Assembly (NCBI RefSeq): GCF_023155275.1 | Contig: NZ_JALMUV010000035.1 | Span: 1-64,000, forward strand | Reading direction: 5' to 3' | Origin: Streptomyces rhizoryzae | Lineage (GTDB): Bacteria > Actinomycetota > Actinomycetes > Streptomycetales > Streptomycetaceae | Length of the DNA: 64,000 nt | In this document: piece after piece, positions 1 to 8,851 of the stretch | Layout: every line of letters starts with the position of its first letter | How positions within the stretch are numbered: the stretch's first letter is position 1 | Program-made: the position numbers and the translations under genes | The notes under the pieces: generated by a model | Seen by the model: the letters and a program-made list of their open reading frames with translations, nothing else | Told to the model about the DNA's origin: nothing | Database searches by the model: none

Positions 1-68
1 GGCCCGCGGTCGGCGCGCGGGCCGGGCCCCGGGGGCGGGGGGGGGGAGCCCCCCGGGCCCCCGGGGCC

Positions 69-1655
69 TCAGTCCTCGACCACCAGTGCCGGGGTTGAGC
101 GGGTGAGGATTTCGCCGCGGAAGAAGGCGGGGCTGCGGCGTTGCATGACGAGCATGAGGACGGCGCCGAGGAGGAGCAGGCCGACGCCGATGATGAAGAC
201 CGAGCCGACGCCGAGGACCGAACTGCCGGATCCGTAGGCGGGGTTCCACATGTCGATCAGGGTCTTGGTGAAGACGGAGGCCAGCAGCAGGCCGCCGAGC
301 AGCGGGAAGACGCCCTTGAGGAAGAGGTCCCGGGCGGAGTTGCGCAGTTCGCGGCGGAAGAACCAGGCGCAGGCGAAGGCGGTGATCGAGTAGTAGAAGC
401 AGATCATGAGGCCGAGCGCGTAGATGGTGTCGATGAGCACGTTCTGGCTGATGAAGCTCATCACGGCGTAGAAGACACCGGTCGCGGTGCCGGCCGCGAC
501 GGTGGCCCGGCCCGGGGAGCGGAAGCGCGGGTGGATCCGGGCGAAGGAGGCCGGCAGCGCCTCGTAGGTGCTCATCGCCAGGACGGTGCGGGCCACCGGG
601 ATGAAGGTGGTCTGGAGGCTGGCGGCGGCCGAGGCGAGGACCGCGACGAACAGCAGCACGCCGAGCACGGTGCCCATGACGGGGTTGGCGAGGGCGGCGA
701 AGACGTTGTCGGCGGTGTGCGGGTTGCCGAGCCCGAGGCCCTTGCCGCCGACGCCGGCGAACATCTGCGAGCCGACGGCGGTCAGCAGGTAGGAGCCGAT
801 CAGGACGAGCATGGCCAGCAGCGCGGCCCGGCCGGGGGTCTTCTCGCTGCCGGCGGTCTCCTCGTTCACCGTCAGGCAGGTGTCCCAGCCCCAGAACATG
901 AAGATCGAGAGGGAGAGGCCGGCGGTGAAGGAGGAGAACGACTTCACCGCGAACGGGTCGAGCCAGGTCCAGGAGAAGTGCAGCGAGCCGGCGAAGTCGC
1001 CGGAGCGCGCCTTGACGACGGCCATCGCCACGAAGACGGCGAGGACGGCGAGTTGGAGGCCGACGAGGGTGTACTGGACGCCCTTGGTCGCGGTCATCCC
1101 GCGGTAACTGATGGCGGTGGCGACGGTGATGAAGGCCAGGCAGGTCAGGACGTGCGCGAGCCGGTTGTGGTCCAGGGCGGCGATCGCGGGGCTGCCGGTG
1201 AGTTCGCCGAGCAGGAGGTAGAAGAACGAGGTGGCGACGCCGGCCAGGTTGGAGAGCACGATGATCGTGGCGATCACCAGGCCCCAGCCGCACATCCAGC
1301 CGACCCGCGGCCCGAATGCCTTGACGGTCCAGGTGAAGGAGGTTCCGCAGTCGGGGACGGCCTTGTTCAGCTCGCGGTAGGCGAAGGCGACCAGCAGCAT
1401 CGGCAGGAAACCGGCCAGGAAGACGGCGGGCATCTGCACGCCGACCTCGCCGACGGTGGGGCCGAGCGTGGAGGTGAGGCAGTAGACCGGCGCGACGGTG
1501 GAGATGCCGATGACCGCGCTGCCGAGCAGGCCGACGGAGTTGCCGCTGAGGCCCTTGTTCCGGGTGTCGCCGGTGGCGCTTGCGGGGTTACTGCCGGTAG
1601 CGGTGACGCTCGTTACCGTGTCTCCGGCCTGGGGCCGGGGGTCAACCTGAACCAT
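69..1655 (-). CDS. APC-superfamily amino acid permease
   Basis: A 528-residue integral membrane protein with about 12 hydrophobic segments, typical in length for the amino acid/polyamine/organocation (APC) transporters. After a polar N-terminus of about 40 residues the first helix carries GSAVIGISTVAPVY, resembling the unwound substrate-site helix of APC permeases. It should import an amino acid or amine by cation symport or exchange; the substrate cannot be read from the sequence. The chosen start (MVQVDPRPQ) gives the usual short cytoplasmic tail; the open frame extends 30 codons further upstream with atypical composition. It is followed by a G/C-run hairpin in the first 68 bases. It carries no copy of the window-wide palindrome, so it is probably outside that regulon. 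Confidence 0.85.
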   Translation of the reverse strand: MVQVDPRPQAGDTVTSVTATGSNPASATGDTRNKGLSGNSVGLLGSAVIGISTVAPVYCLTSTLGPTVGEVGVQMPAVFLAGFLPMLLVAFAYRELNKAVPDCGTSFTWTVKAFGPRVGWMCGWGLVIATIIVLSNLAGVATSFFYLLLGELTGSPAIAALDHNRLAHVLTCLAFITVATAISYRGMTATKGVQYTLVGLQLAVLAVFVAMAVVKARSGDFAGSLHFSWTWLDPFAVKSFSSFTAGLSLSIFMFWGWDTCLTVNEETAGSEKTPGRAALLAMLVLIGSYLLTAVGSQMFAGVGGKGLGLGNPHTADNVFAALANPVMGTVLGVLLFVAVLASAAASLQTTFIPVARTVLAMSTYEALPASFARIHPRFRSPGRATVAAGTATGVFYAVMSFISQNVLIDTIYALGLMICFYYSITAFACAWFFRRELRNSARDLFLKGVFPLLGGLLLASVFTKTLIDMWNPAYGSGSSVLGVGSVFIIGVGLLLLGAVLMLVMQRRSPAFFRGEILTRSTPALVVED

Positions 1656-1968
1656 GAACAGGACGTTAAGCGCTGCTGTTTCCGTATCCGGAAGATCATC
1701 CTCCGGAGGCCAGGGCTTCGCTCCGCAGGGAAATCGATGCATCAAGCAGTTATTCGAAGGATAAAATCATGTTGAACCTTGGACATCGGTTGCGCGATGG
1801 AAGTCTTCCGCATTGCGAGAATCGCAGCACTGTCTGATTTGACCCGGTTCCAAATTTTCCCGTCCGAATTTCGAACGTCACATACCGGTCACGCGGCATT
1901 CACGTCGTGACGGCCCCCGATTCCGGCCGCGCCGCCCGCGCCCGCGCCTGCTTTCCTCGCCCCGCCCC
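1656..1968. other. Intergenic region between permease and aldehyde dehydrogenase genes
   Basis: About 310 bases, less GC-rich than the surroundings, holding the promoter region of the leftward permease and the 3' end of the leftward ALDH operon. An imperfect inverted repeat (GTCAC...GTGAC, about 1891-1914) could be a weak terminator. I see no convincing gene and no copy of the CTGACG palindrome. Confidence 0.5.
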
Positions 1969-3474
1969 TCACCCCGGCCACACCACCGCCTGGAGCTCGC
2001 TGTAGGCGTGCAGCGCGTACGAGCCCACGTCGCGGCCGACCCCGCTGCGCTTGAAGCCGCCGAACGGCGCCTCCATGTTCCGCCCCACCGTGTTGATCCC
2101 GACCCCGCCGGCCCGCAGCCGCCCCGCCACCCGGAAGGCCCGGGCCACATCGCCGGACCAGATGTAGTCCAGCAGCCCGTAGTCGCTGTCGTTGGCCAGT
2201 GCGATGCCCTCCTCCTCGTCGTCGAAGGGCAGCACCGCCACCACCGGGCCGAAGATCTCCTCCCGGACCACCCGCATCCCGGGGGCGCACTCCGCGAAGA
2301 GGGTCGGCGCCACGTAGAAGCCGCGCTCCGCCTCCGGTCGTTCGCCGCCGGCCACCAGGTGGGCGCCCTCCTTGACCGCCAGCGCGAGGTGCGCCTCGAC
2401 GCGGTCCCGGTGCGCGGCGGAGATCACCGGGCCGACCACCGTCGCCGGGTCCCGCGGGTCCCCGACGGGCAGCCGCCCGGCGTACCGCGCCAGCCCCGCC
2501 ACCAGCCGTTCGTAGATCCCGCGCTGCGCGATGACCCGGGTCGGGGCGGTGCAGATCTGGCCGCTGTAGAAGGAGAAGGTGGTGCCGATGCCGGCGACGG
2601 CGGACGCCAGGTCGGCGTCGTCGAAGACCAGCGCGGCGCCCTTGCCGCCCAGCTCCATCAGCTGCCGCTTCATCCCGCGGCCGCATTCCTGGGCGATCCG
2701 CTGCCCGACCGCGGTGGACCCGGTGAAGCTGACCATGTCCACACCGTCCGCCGCCACCGCCGCCGCGCCGGTCTCCGGGCGGGTCCCGCTGACGACGTTG
2801 ACCACCCCGGGCGGGGCCCCGGCCTCCGCCAGCGCCTCGGCCATCCGGTACACCGACAGCGGGTCCTGCGGCGCCGGTTTGACCACCACCGTGTTGCCCA
2901 TGGCCAGTGCCGGCGCGACCTTCCCCGCCGGGTTCGCCCACGGGTTGTTGTACGAGGTGATGCAGGTGACCACGCCCACCGGGCGGCGCACCGCGACCGC
3001 CCCGAAGACGCCCCCGCCGCCCATCGGCCCGGCCTCGTTGATCTGCGGCGGCACCGCGGTCTCCACCGGTTCCAGCGCGCCGCGGGCGTAGCGCGCGAAG
3101 CGGGCCGCGGAGACCCCTACCTGGAGGGCGCGGGCCGTCCGGGTCGTGGCGCCGCTCTCCGCCTGGGCCAGTTCGGCGTACCCCGCCAGTTCGCGGCGGA
3201 TGATCCGGGCGGTGCGGTCCAGGACGGCCGCCCGTTCCTCCGGCGCGGTCCGCGACCAGGTGCCGAAGGCGTCCCGGGCGGCGTCCACCGCGGCCGCCAC
3301 CTGGGACGGGCTCGCCTCGGGGGCGTGCCCGACGGTCTCCTCGGTCGCCGGGTCGATGACGTCGTAGTAGCCGTCGTCCGGCTCCACCCAGGCCCCGCCG
3401 ATGAACAGCGGCTGCCCCGGCCCGCCGGCGCCGCGCCCCGGCCCCGGACGCCGCGCGGGTCCGCGCCCGTTCAC
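1969..3474 (-). CDS. NAD(P)-dependent aldehyde dehydrogenase
   Basis: A 501-residue protein of normal ALDH length that oxidises an aldehyde to the carboxylic acid. The Rossmann and catalytic regions are intact: PWANPAGKVAPALAMGNTVVVKPA (first 20 residues carry the N-P-A-G and K-P motifs), GSTAVG for cofactor binding, ELGGKG with the general-base Glu, and GQICTAPTR with the nucleophilic Cys. The GTG start overlaps the TGA of the upstream amidohydrolase as GTGA, so the two are translationally coupled. The open frame continues far upstream antisense to that gene and should not be included. It lies behind an LLM oxidoreductase and so may process aldehydes released by the neighbouring lipid-catabolic enzymes; this is inferred from position. 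Confidence 0.9.
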   Translation of the reverse strand: MNGRGPARRPGPGRGAGGPGQPLFIGGAWVEPDDGYYDVIDPATEETVGHAPEASPSQVAAAVDAARDAFGTWSRTAPEERAAVLDRTARIIRRELAGYAELAQAESGATTRTARALQVGVSAARFARYARGALEPVETAVPPQINEAGPMGGGGVFGAVAVRRPVGVVTCITSYNNPWANPAGKVAPALAMGNTVVVKPAPQDPLSVYRMAEALAEAGAPPGVVNVVSGTRPETGAAAVAADGVDMVSFTGSTAVGQRIAQECGRGMKRQLMELGGKGAALVFDDADLASAVAGIGTTFSFYSGQICTAPTRVIAQRGIYERLVAGLARYAGRLPVGDPRDPATVVGPVISAAHRDRVEAHLALAVKEGAHLVAGGERPEAERGFYVAPTLFAECAPGMRVVREEIFGPVVAVLPFDDEEEGIALANDSDYGLLDYIWSGDVARAFRVAGRLRAGGVGINTVGRNMEAPFGGFKRSGVGRDVGSYALHAYSELQAVVWPG

Positions 3475-5210
3475 CGGGTGCTCACCGTCTCGGTGTCCCG
3501 GCCCGACCGCAGGACGGTGCCGGGCACCGCGCCGGTCACCGCGCCGTCCCGGATCGTCTCCACCCCGTTGACCCGCACGCTGACCACGCCGATCGCGCGG
3601 GAGTCCAGGCGGGGGCTGTCGCCCGGCAGGTCGTGCACCAGCGTCGCGGGGGCGGCGTCGATCCGTTCGGGGTCGAAGAGGACCAGGTCGGCGTGGTGCC
3701 CCTCGGCGATCCGGCCCCGGTCGCGCAGCCCGAAGAGCCGCGCCGGGTCGTCGGTCAGCATCCGCACGGCCTGTTCCAGTCCGACGAGTTTGCGGCCGCG
3801 CAGGCAGTCCCCGAGGAAGCGGGTGGTGTACGGGGCGCCGCACATCCGGTCCAGGTGCGCACCGGCGTCCGAGCCGCCGAGCAGGACGTCCTGGTGCTGC
3901 CAGGTCTGCTGCCGCAGCTCCCAGCTGGCCGGGTCGTTGTCGGTGGGCATCGGCCAGAGCACCGTGCGCAGGCGGTCGTGGGCGCAGATCTCGACCAGGC
4001 AGTGGAACGGGTCCTGGCCGCGTTCGGCGGCGATGTCCCCGACCACCCGGCCGGTCAGTCCCTCGTTGGCCGCGGAGTAGGTGTCGCCGATGACGTAGCG
4101 GGCGAAGTCGGTCAGCCGCCGGAAGACCCCGGCCTCCTCGCCGGACGCGCGGCGCAGCATCTCCGCCCGGACGTCCGCCTCGCGCAGCCGGGCGATCCGC
4201 TCGGGCACCGGGAGGCCGAGCACGTCGCCCCAGCCGGGGAGGAGGTTGAGGGCGCAGAAGGTGCCCAGCGACATGTTCATCGGGGTGAGGATGGGCATGG
4301 TCAGCGCGACGACGCGGCCGCCGGCCTTGCGGGCCCGTTCGGAGGCGAGGAGCTGGCGCGGCACGCGGTCGGGGACGGCGGAGTCGATGGTCAGCACGTT
4401 CCAGTTCAGCGGGCGTCCGGCGGCCGCGGACATCTCCGCCAGCAGGTCGATCTCCTCGTCGCTGAAGCGGTCCAGGCAGCCGGCGACGATCGCCTCGATC
4501 TGGGTGCCCTCGTGCTCGGCGACGGCGCGGGAGAGCGCGAGCAGTTCGGCGGGGCGGGCGTGGCGGGAGGCGACCGGCGCGCCGTCGCCGTCGGTGTGGG
4601 TGGCGGACTGGGTGGTGGACAGGCCCCACGCGCCGGCGTCCATCGCCTCGTGGAAGAGCCGGAGCATCGCGTCCAGCTGGTCCGGGGTGGGCTGCCCGCC
4701 GACCGCGTCCGGGCCCATGACGTGGCGGCGCAGCGCGCAGTGGCCCACCATGAAGCCGGCGTTGACCGCGATCCGCCCCTCCAGTGCGTCCAGGTACTCC
4801 CCGAACGTGTGCCAGGTCCAGGGCGCGCCCTGTTCCAGGGCGACCAGGGACATGCCCTCGACCCGGCTCATCATCTGCCGGGTGTAGTCGGCGTCCTCGG
4901 GCCGTCCGGGGTGGAGCGGGGCGAGGGTGAAGCCGCAGTTGCCGCCCGCGACGGTGGTCACGCCGTGGTGGAGGGAGGGGGTCGCGTACGGGTCCCAGAA
5001 CAGCTGGGCGTCGTAGTGGGTGTGCGGGTCGACGAAGCCCGGGGTGAGGACGAGGCCGCCCGCGTCCTCCCTGGTCCGGGCCTCCTCGGTGACCGTGCCC
5101 GGCCCGGCGATCACCGCGATCCGTCCGTCCCGGATGCCGACGTCGGCGGCGAAGGCGGGCGCGCCGGTGCCGTCCACGACGGTCGCGGCCTGGATGAGGT
5201 GGTCGAGCAT
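3471..5210 (-). CDS. N-acyl-D-amino-acid deacylase-like amidohydrolase
   Basis: A 579-residue metal-dependent amidohydrolase. The N-terminal small beta domain is followed by the metal-binding PGFVDPHTHYDAQLFWDP (the HxH type motif is seen as HTH), then GGNCGFTLAP, GLSTTQSATHTDG, a DAGAHLDRMC segment carrying the catalytic Asp, and LFGLRDRGRIAEGHHADLVLF at the C-terminus, in the order found in D-aminoacylase/dihydroorotase-like proteins. Members of this subfamily recur in actinobacterial lipid-catabolic clusters without a firmly known substrate. It is coupled to the downstream ALDH by a 4-base overlap. The upstream gap of 240 bases to the LLM gene contains the parS-like site, so co-transcription with the LLM gene is possible but unproven. 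Confidence 0.85.
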   Translation of the reverse strand: MLDHLIQAATVVDGTGAPAFAADVGIRDGRIAVIAGPGTVTEEARTREDAGGLVLTPGFVDPHTHYDAQLFWDPYATPSLHHGVTTVAGGNCGFTLAPLHPGRPEDADYTRQMMSRVEGMSLVALEQGAPWTWHTFGEYLDALEGRIAVNAGFMVGHCALRRHVMGPDAVGGQPTPDQLDAMLRLFHEAMDAGAWGLSTTQSATHTDGDGAPVASRHARPAELLALSRAVAEHEGTQIEAIVAGCLDRFSDEEIDLLAEMSAAAGRPLNWNVLTIDSAVPDRVPRQLLASERARKAGGRVVALTMPILTPMNMSLGTFCALNLLPGWGDVLGLPVPERIARLREADVRAEMLRRASGEEAGVFRRLTDFARYVIGDTYSAANEGLTGRVVGDIAAERGQDPFHCLVEICAHDRLRTVLWPMPTDNDPASWELRQQTWQHQDVLLGGSDAGAHLDRMCGAPYTTRFLGDCLRGRKLVGLEQAVRMLTDDPARLFGLRDRGRIAEGHHADLVLFDPERIDAAPATLVHDLPGDSPRLDSRAIGVVSVRVNGVETIRDGAVTGAVPGTVLRSGRDTETVSTR

Positions 5211-5273
5211 GGCGTGCGTCCCTTCTCGGTGCGGGTGGGTGGGTGGAATGGTCGTCGCGGGGCGGGCGGCGGT

Positions 5274-5287
5274 GTTTCACGTGAAAC
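5274..5287. other. parS-like ParB-binding site
   Basis: GTTTCACGTGAAAC, a perfect 14-bp palindrome identical to the parS consensus known from Streptomyces and Bacillus. It sits in the 240-bp gap between two leftward genes. ParB bound here would load at the chromosome's segregation complex. In Streptomyces most parS copies lie within a few hundred kb of oriC, so the site also hints at chromosomal position. Function is inferred from sequence identity. Confidence 0.8.
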
Positions 5288-5377
5288 CACGGCGCGGGGG
5301 CGGGGCGGGGTGGCGCGAGGCAGGAGCGGCCGGGCCCGCGACCGGCCGGCCCGAGCCGCCGGTGCGCCTGCGGCGGC

Positions 5378-5464
5378 CGGTCGGCCTGCGAAGGCGGTCT
5401 GCCTGTGGCGGCCGGTCAGCCTGCCGAGGCCGGTCAGCCCGCTGAGGCGGTCAGCCCGCCGCCG
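5378..5464. repeat. Degenerate 17-18 bp tandem repeat
   Basis: Five consecutive units beginning with CGGTC (starts near 5378, 5395, 5413, 5431 and 5448) with variable interiors such as CGGTCAGCCTGCCGAGGC. The array runs into the 3' end of the LLM gene at 5451 and may have altered its C-terminus. It looks like slippage-derived sequence rather than an operator array. Confidence 0.5.
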
Positions 5465-6587
5465 CTCCCGCCCGCTGCCGGAAGCGGGTCGTCCGGTGCA
5501 CCGGGTCGGTGTCGATCTTCGGGATGACGTGCTCGCCGATGAGCTTGATGGTGGTCATGGTGTCCTCGTACGAGATCCCGATCGGCAGGCCGAAGGAGAG
5601 CTGGTCGGCGCCGGCCTGCTCCCAGCGCTTGCACTGCCGCAGCACCTCGTCGGGATCGCCGCAGATCATCAGCTCCTCGGCGATCAGCAGCTCGACCAGT
5701 TCCTCGGTGTACTCCGGGAGCAGGGCGGGCCACTCGGGGATGCCGTCCGGGCGCGGGAAGGTGTCGTGGTAGCGGAAGAGCAGCGACTGGAGGTAGTGGA
5801 GCCCGCCGCCGACCGCGATCCGCACGGCCTGCTCGTGGGTCTCCGCGCAGATCGCGGTGGACGTCACCATCACGTTGTCGTTGACGAAGTCGCCGACCGG
5901 CTCGGCGTCCTTCACCGCGTTCTTGTACGCCTCGACGACCCACTCCATGTCCGCGACCTTCTGCACGCTGAAGCCGAGGACGCCCAGCCCCTTCTTCCCG
6001 GCCATCGCGTAGGAGGACGGCGAGCCGGCCGCGTACCACATGGCCGGGTGGGAACCCCCGTACGGCTTGGGCAGGACCTTGCGCGGCGGGAGTTGCCAGT
6101 GCTTGCCGCGGAACCCCGCGTACTCGTCCTGGAGCCACATCTTGGGGAATTCCGCGATGGTCTCCTCCCAGATCTCCTTGGTGTGGTTCATGTCGGTGAT
6201 GCCCGGCAGGAACCCGAGGATCTCGTGGCTCCCGGCGCCCCGCCCGGAGCCGAACTCGAAGCGGCCGCCGGAGAGGTGGTCGAGCATGGCGACCTTTTCG
6301 GCGACCTTCACCGGGTGGTTGACCGGCGCGAGCGGGTTGAAGATGCCCGAGCCCAGGTGGATCCGCTCGGTGGCGTGCGCGAGGTAGCCGAGGAAGACGT
6401 CGTTGGCGGAGAGGTGCGAGTACTCCTCCAGGAAGTGGTGCTCGGAGGCCCAGGCGTACTTGAAGCCGGACCGGTCCGCCTGGATGACGTACTCGGTCTC
6501 CTCCATCAGCGCGTGGTGCTCGGCCTCCGGGTCGGCCTGCGCTCGCGCGGCGGGCACATAGCCCTGCACAAAGAGCCCGAATTCCAA
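5451..6587 (-). CDS. LLM-class flavin-dependent oxidoreductase (luciferase-like)
   Basis: A 378-residue TIM-barrel protein of the bacterial luciferase-like family. The first strand EFGLFVQGYVP, the WASEHHFLEEYSHLSAND segment and GGRFEFGSGRGAGSHEI are diagnostic; the family uses FMN or F420 to oxidise small organic substrates. The start must be the TTG at 6585-6587: an in-frame stop lies three codons upstream and the next Met would remove the first beta strand. No clear ribosome-binding site is seen. Two perfect copies of the CTGACG-N3-CGTCAG palindrome lie upstream (6623 and 6699), making it one of the most strongly marked genes of the proposed regulon. It probably works with the amidohydrolase and ALDH downstream. 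Confidence 0.85.
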   Translation of the reverse strand: MEFGLFVQGYVPAARAQADPEAEHHALMEETEYVIQADRSGFKYAWASEHHFLEEYSHLSANDVFLGYLAHATERIHLGSGIFNPLAPVNHPVKVAEKVAMLDHLSGGRFEFGSGRGAGSHEILGFLPGITDMNHTKEIWEETIAEFPKMWLQDEYAGFRGKHWQLPPRKVLPKPYGGSHPAMWYAAGSPSSYAMAGKKGLGVLGFSVQKVADMEWVVEAYKNAVKDAEPVGDFVNDNVMVTSTAICAETHEQAVRIAVGGGLHYLQSLLFRYHDTFPRPDGIPEWPALLPEYTEELVELLIAEELMICGDPDEVLRQCKRWEQAGADQLSFGLPIGISYEDTMTTIKLIGEHVIPKIDTDPVHRTTRFRQRAGAAAG

Positions 6588-6622
6588 GGGGGTTCACCGT
6601 CCCTACCCGCTCAGCGGATTTT

Positions 6623-6637
6623 CTGACGCATCGTCAG
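6623..6637. promoter_or_regulatory. Regulon palindrome, site 1
   Basis: CTGACG-CAT-CGTCAG, both half-sites perfect, 35 bases upstream of the LLM gene start. Proposed TetR-type operator; see the regulon finding. Confidence 0.75.
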
Positions 6638-6698
6638 GTTCAATGGCACCGACTGTTCCAGCGCCGCCGGGGCCCGTCAATACCCGCAACCGGCAAAC

Positions 6699-6713
6699 CT
6701 GACGCCCCGTCAG
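6699..6713. promoter_or_regulatory. Regulon palindrome, site 2
   Basis: CTGACG-CCC-CGTCAG, perfect half-sites, 76 bases (centre to centre) from site 1 and serving the same LLM gene. Two sites at one promoter suggest tighter control. Confidence 0.72.
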
Positions 6714-6807
6714 CAACGGGCCGCCCGCGCCTCCGGCCACGCCCACCTGCGCGGCCGCCGGCCGGTCCCGCCGCCCCCTCTGCCGTGCCACCCGCCGCCC
6801 CACTGCC

Positions 6808-6863
6808 CTGCCGCCCTGCCGCCCTGCCGCCCTGCCGCCCTGCCGCCCTGCCGCCCTGCCGCC
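6808..6863. repeat. Seven perfect copies of an 8-bp tandem repeat
   Basis: CTGCCGCC repeated seven times without error, ending one base before the stop codon of the SDR gene read leftward. The unit is not a multiple of three, so it is kept outside the coding region. It is a simple-sequence tract prone to copy-number change. Confidence 0.9.
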
Positions 6864-6864
6864 C

Positions 6865-7677
6865 TCAGAACGGACTCACCCCCGCCAGCCACCCCCCGTC
6901 GATCACGAACGGCTGCCCCGTGATGTACGACGAGTCCTCACTCGTCAGGAACAGCGCCAGCCGGGCCACCTCCTCCGGCCGCCCCATCCGCCCCAGCGGC
7001 ACCAGCTTCCGGTACAACTCCTCCACGGCCCGCGCCTCCTGTGCCTGCTGTGCCTGCTGTGCCGGATCCGCCGGATTCTCCGCGGGGGCCGGCCCCGCCG
7101 GACGGGTCATCGGCGTGTCCACCGCCCCCGGGCACACCGCGTTCACCCGTATCCCCCGGCCCGCCAGCTCCAGCGCGGCCACCCGGGTCAGCCCCACCAC
7201 CGCGTGCTTGGTGGCGGCGTACGCGCCGACGTACGGCATACCGGTCAGCCCCGCGCACGAGGCGGTGTTGACGATCGTCCCGCCGCCGGCCGCCGCGATC
7301 TCGGGTGCCACCGCCCGGATCCCCAGGAAGCAGCCGGTCTGGTTGACGTCGAGCACCTGCCGGAACTCCGCCGGCGGCGTGTCCACCAGCGCGTTGAAGC
7401 GCAGGATGCCCGCATTGTTCACCAGCCCGTCGATCTTCCCGAACGCCGCCGTGGCGGCCGCCACCAGCGCCGTCCAGTCCTCCTCCACCGCCACGTCCAG
7501 CCGTACGAACCGGGCCCGTTCCTCCCCCAGCTCCGCGGCCAGCGCCTCCCCCTCCTCCGCCAGCACATCGCCGAGCACCACCCGCGCCCCCTCCGCCGCG
7601 AAGAGCCGCGCCTCCTGCTCCCCCTGCCCGCGCGCCGCTCCCGTGATGACGATGACCCTGCCGTCGAGCTTTCCCAT
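6865..7677 (-). CDS. SDR-family NAD(P)-dependent oxidoreductase
   Basis: A 270-residue classical short-chain dehydrogenase/reductase. The glycine-rich cofactor motif TGAARGQGEQEA, the NNAG motif, and the YAATK catalytic Tyr/Lys pair with an upstream Ser (TASCAGLTGMPYVGA) are all present, so it should be active on a hydroxyl/keto substrate. An alanine/glutamine-rich insertion (AQQAQQAQEA) encoded by short GCCTGCTGT-like repeats sits before the substrate loop. The C-terminal FVIDGGW is typical. The start is 65 bases downstream of the LLM gene that ends at 7743, so the two are likely one transcript under the palindrome at 8766. The family is broad and the substrate is not evident. Confidence 0.9.
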   Translation of the reverse strand: MGKLDGRVIVITGAARGQGEQEARLFAAEGARVVLGDVLAEEGEALAAELGEERARFVRLDVAVEEDWTALVAAATAAFGKIDGLVNNAGILRFNALVDTPPAEFRQVLDVNQTGCFLGIRAVAPEIAAAGGGTIVNTASCAGLTGMPYVGAYAATKHAVVGLTRVAALELAGRGIRVNAVCPGAVDTPMTRPAGPAPAENPADPAQQAQQAQEARAVEELYRKLVPLGRMGRPEEVARLALFLTSEDSSYITGQPFVIDGGWLAGVSPF

Positions 7678-7742
7678 GACCGCGCTCCCTGTGGGTGGGT
7701 GTCCGAACGAACAGTGGCCCGGCGGCGGCGCCGCCCCGCCGG

Positions 7743-8693
7743 TCAGCCGTTGAGCAGCGGCCCCACCTCCGCGCCGAAGGCGGCGACCTGTTCGACCAGT
7801 TCCGCCCGGTCACGGCTGCGCAGCCGCACCTGGATCTGGTCGACGCCCATCGCCGCGTACTCCCGCAACGAGGCCGCGATCCGCTCCGGCGCGCCGGTCA
7901 GTGTCCGCCGCCCGGTGTCCCAGCCCGGCTTCCCCACGTACACCGGCTCCGCGATCGCGCCGATCTCGATCGGTTCGGCGACCCCGGCCTCCGCCCGCAG
8001 CCGCCGCACGGTCCCGATCTGCCGCGGCAGCTGGTCCCTGCGGTCCCCCTGGGGCAGCCACCCGTCCCCCCGGACCGCGGCCCGGCGCACGGCCGCCGGG
8101 GACGAGCCGCCGACCCACACCGGGGGCCGCGGGCGCTGCACCGGCCGCGGCGCCTGCCCCAGCCCCCCGAACGCGAACCGCTCCCCCGCGAACTCCGGGA
8201 ACTCCTCCTCCCCCAGCGCGGCCTTGAGCGCGTCGACCGTCTCGTCCAGCACCGCCCCGCGCCGCCCGAAGTCCACCCCGAGCGCCTCGAACTCCTCCCG
8301 GACGTGCCCGGCGCCGACCCCGAGGATCAGCCGCCCCCCGGACAGCCGGTCCAGCGTCGCGTACTGCTTGGCGCTGAGCAGCGGATGCCGCAGCCCCACC
8401 ACCGCCACATGGCTCAGCAGCCGCACCCGCTCCGTCACCGCCGCCAGGTACGACAGCGTCGCCACCGGGTCGTACCAGACCGTCCCCATCGCCCCGGCCA
8501 GCCGCCGCGGCACCGCCACGTGCTCGCAGCACGCCACGTACGCGAACCCGGCCCGGTCGGCCGCCCGCGCCACCGCCACCAGGTCCCGGGGCCCGGCCCC
8601 CGCCTCCCACCCCTCGGCGAAGAGCCCGCTCTGCGCCTGCACCGGCAACTGCATCCCGTACACCAGCCGCCCCTGCGGAAGCACCCGCACCAT
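7743..8693 (-). CDS. LLM-class (F420-type) oxidoreductase
   Basis: A 316-residue luciferase-like protein. MVRVLPQGRLVYGMQLPVQ forms the first strand, CCEHVAVP the substrate/cofactor loop, and SGGRLILGVGAGHVREEFEALG plus GGSSPAAVRRAA are characteristic of the F420-dependent branch. The Met at 8693 is chosen because upstream codons have shadow-like composition and the family starts just before the first strand. A copy of the regulon palindrome lies 72 bases upstream at 8766. It probably forms an operon with the SDR. The reaction is unknown; F420-dependent relatives oxidise or reduce alcohols, enones and imines. Confidence 0.85.
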   Translation of the reverse strand: MVRVLPQGRLVYGMQLPVQAQSGLFAEGWEAGAGPRDLVAVARAADRAGFAYVACCEHVAVPRRLAGAMGTVWYDPVATLSYLAAVTERVRLLSHVAVVGLRHPLLSAKQYATLDRLSGGRLILGVGAGHVREEFEALGVDFGRRGAVLDETVDALKAALGEEEFPEFAGERFAFGGLGQAPRPVQRPRPPVWVGGSSPAAVRRAAVRGDGWLPQGDRRDQLPRQIGTVRRLRAEAGVAEPIEIGAIAEPVYVGKPGWDTGRRTLTGAPERIAASLREYAAMGVDQIQVRLRSRDRAELVEQVAAFGAEVGPLLNG

Positions 8694-8765
8694 GCCCACA
8701 CCCCTCCCGACCCGGCCCGAACCGCGCCGCGCCGCGCCGCACTCGAAGTGCGGACATGGTGGTAC

Positions 8766-8780
8766 CTGACGGCGCATCAG
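8766..8780. promoter_or_regulatory. Regulon palindrome, site 3
   Basis: CTGACG-GCG-CATCAG; one mismatch in the right half-site. It lies 72 bases upstream of the LLM/SDR operon. Confidence 0.65.
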
Positions 8781-8851
8781 ACAAGAGGAGTCGGCGCCCC
8801 TCAGACGCGCACGGCGGCCACCTCGCCACCAGGACGTCACGCGCGCGGCTC

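Noticed and set aside
3475-5280. N-terminal extension of the aldehyde dehydrogenase frame
   Set aside because: It overlaps the amidohydrolase gene in another frame and is basic, repetitive noise; the ALDH fold starts after the GTG at 3474.
6785-6865. Repeat array as a possible CRISPR
   Set aside because: The unit is only 8 bp with no spacers; it is a simple tandem repeat.
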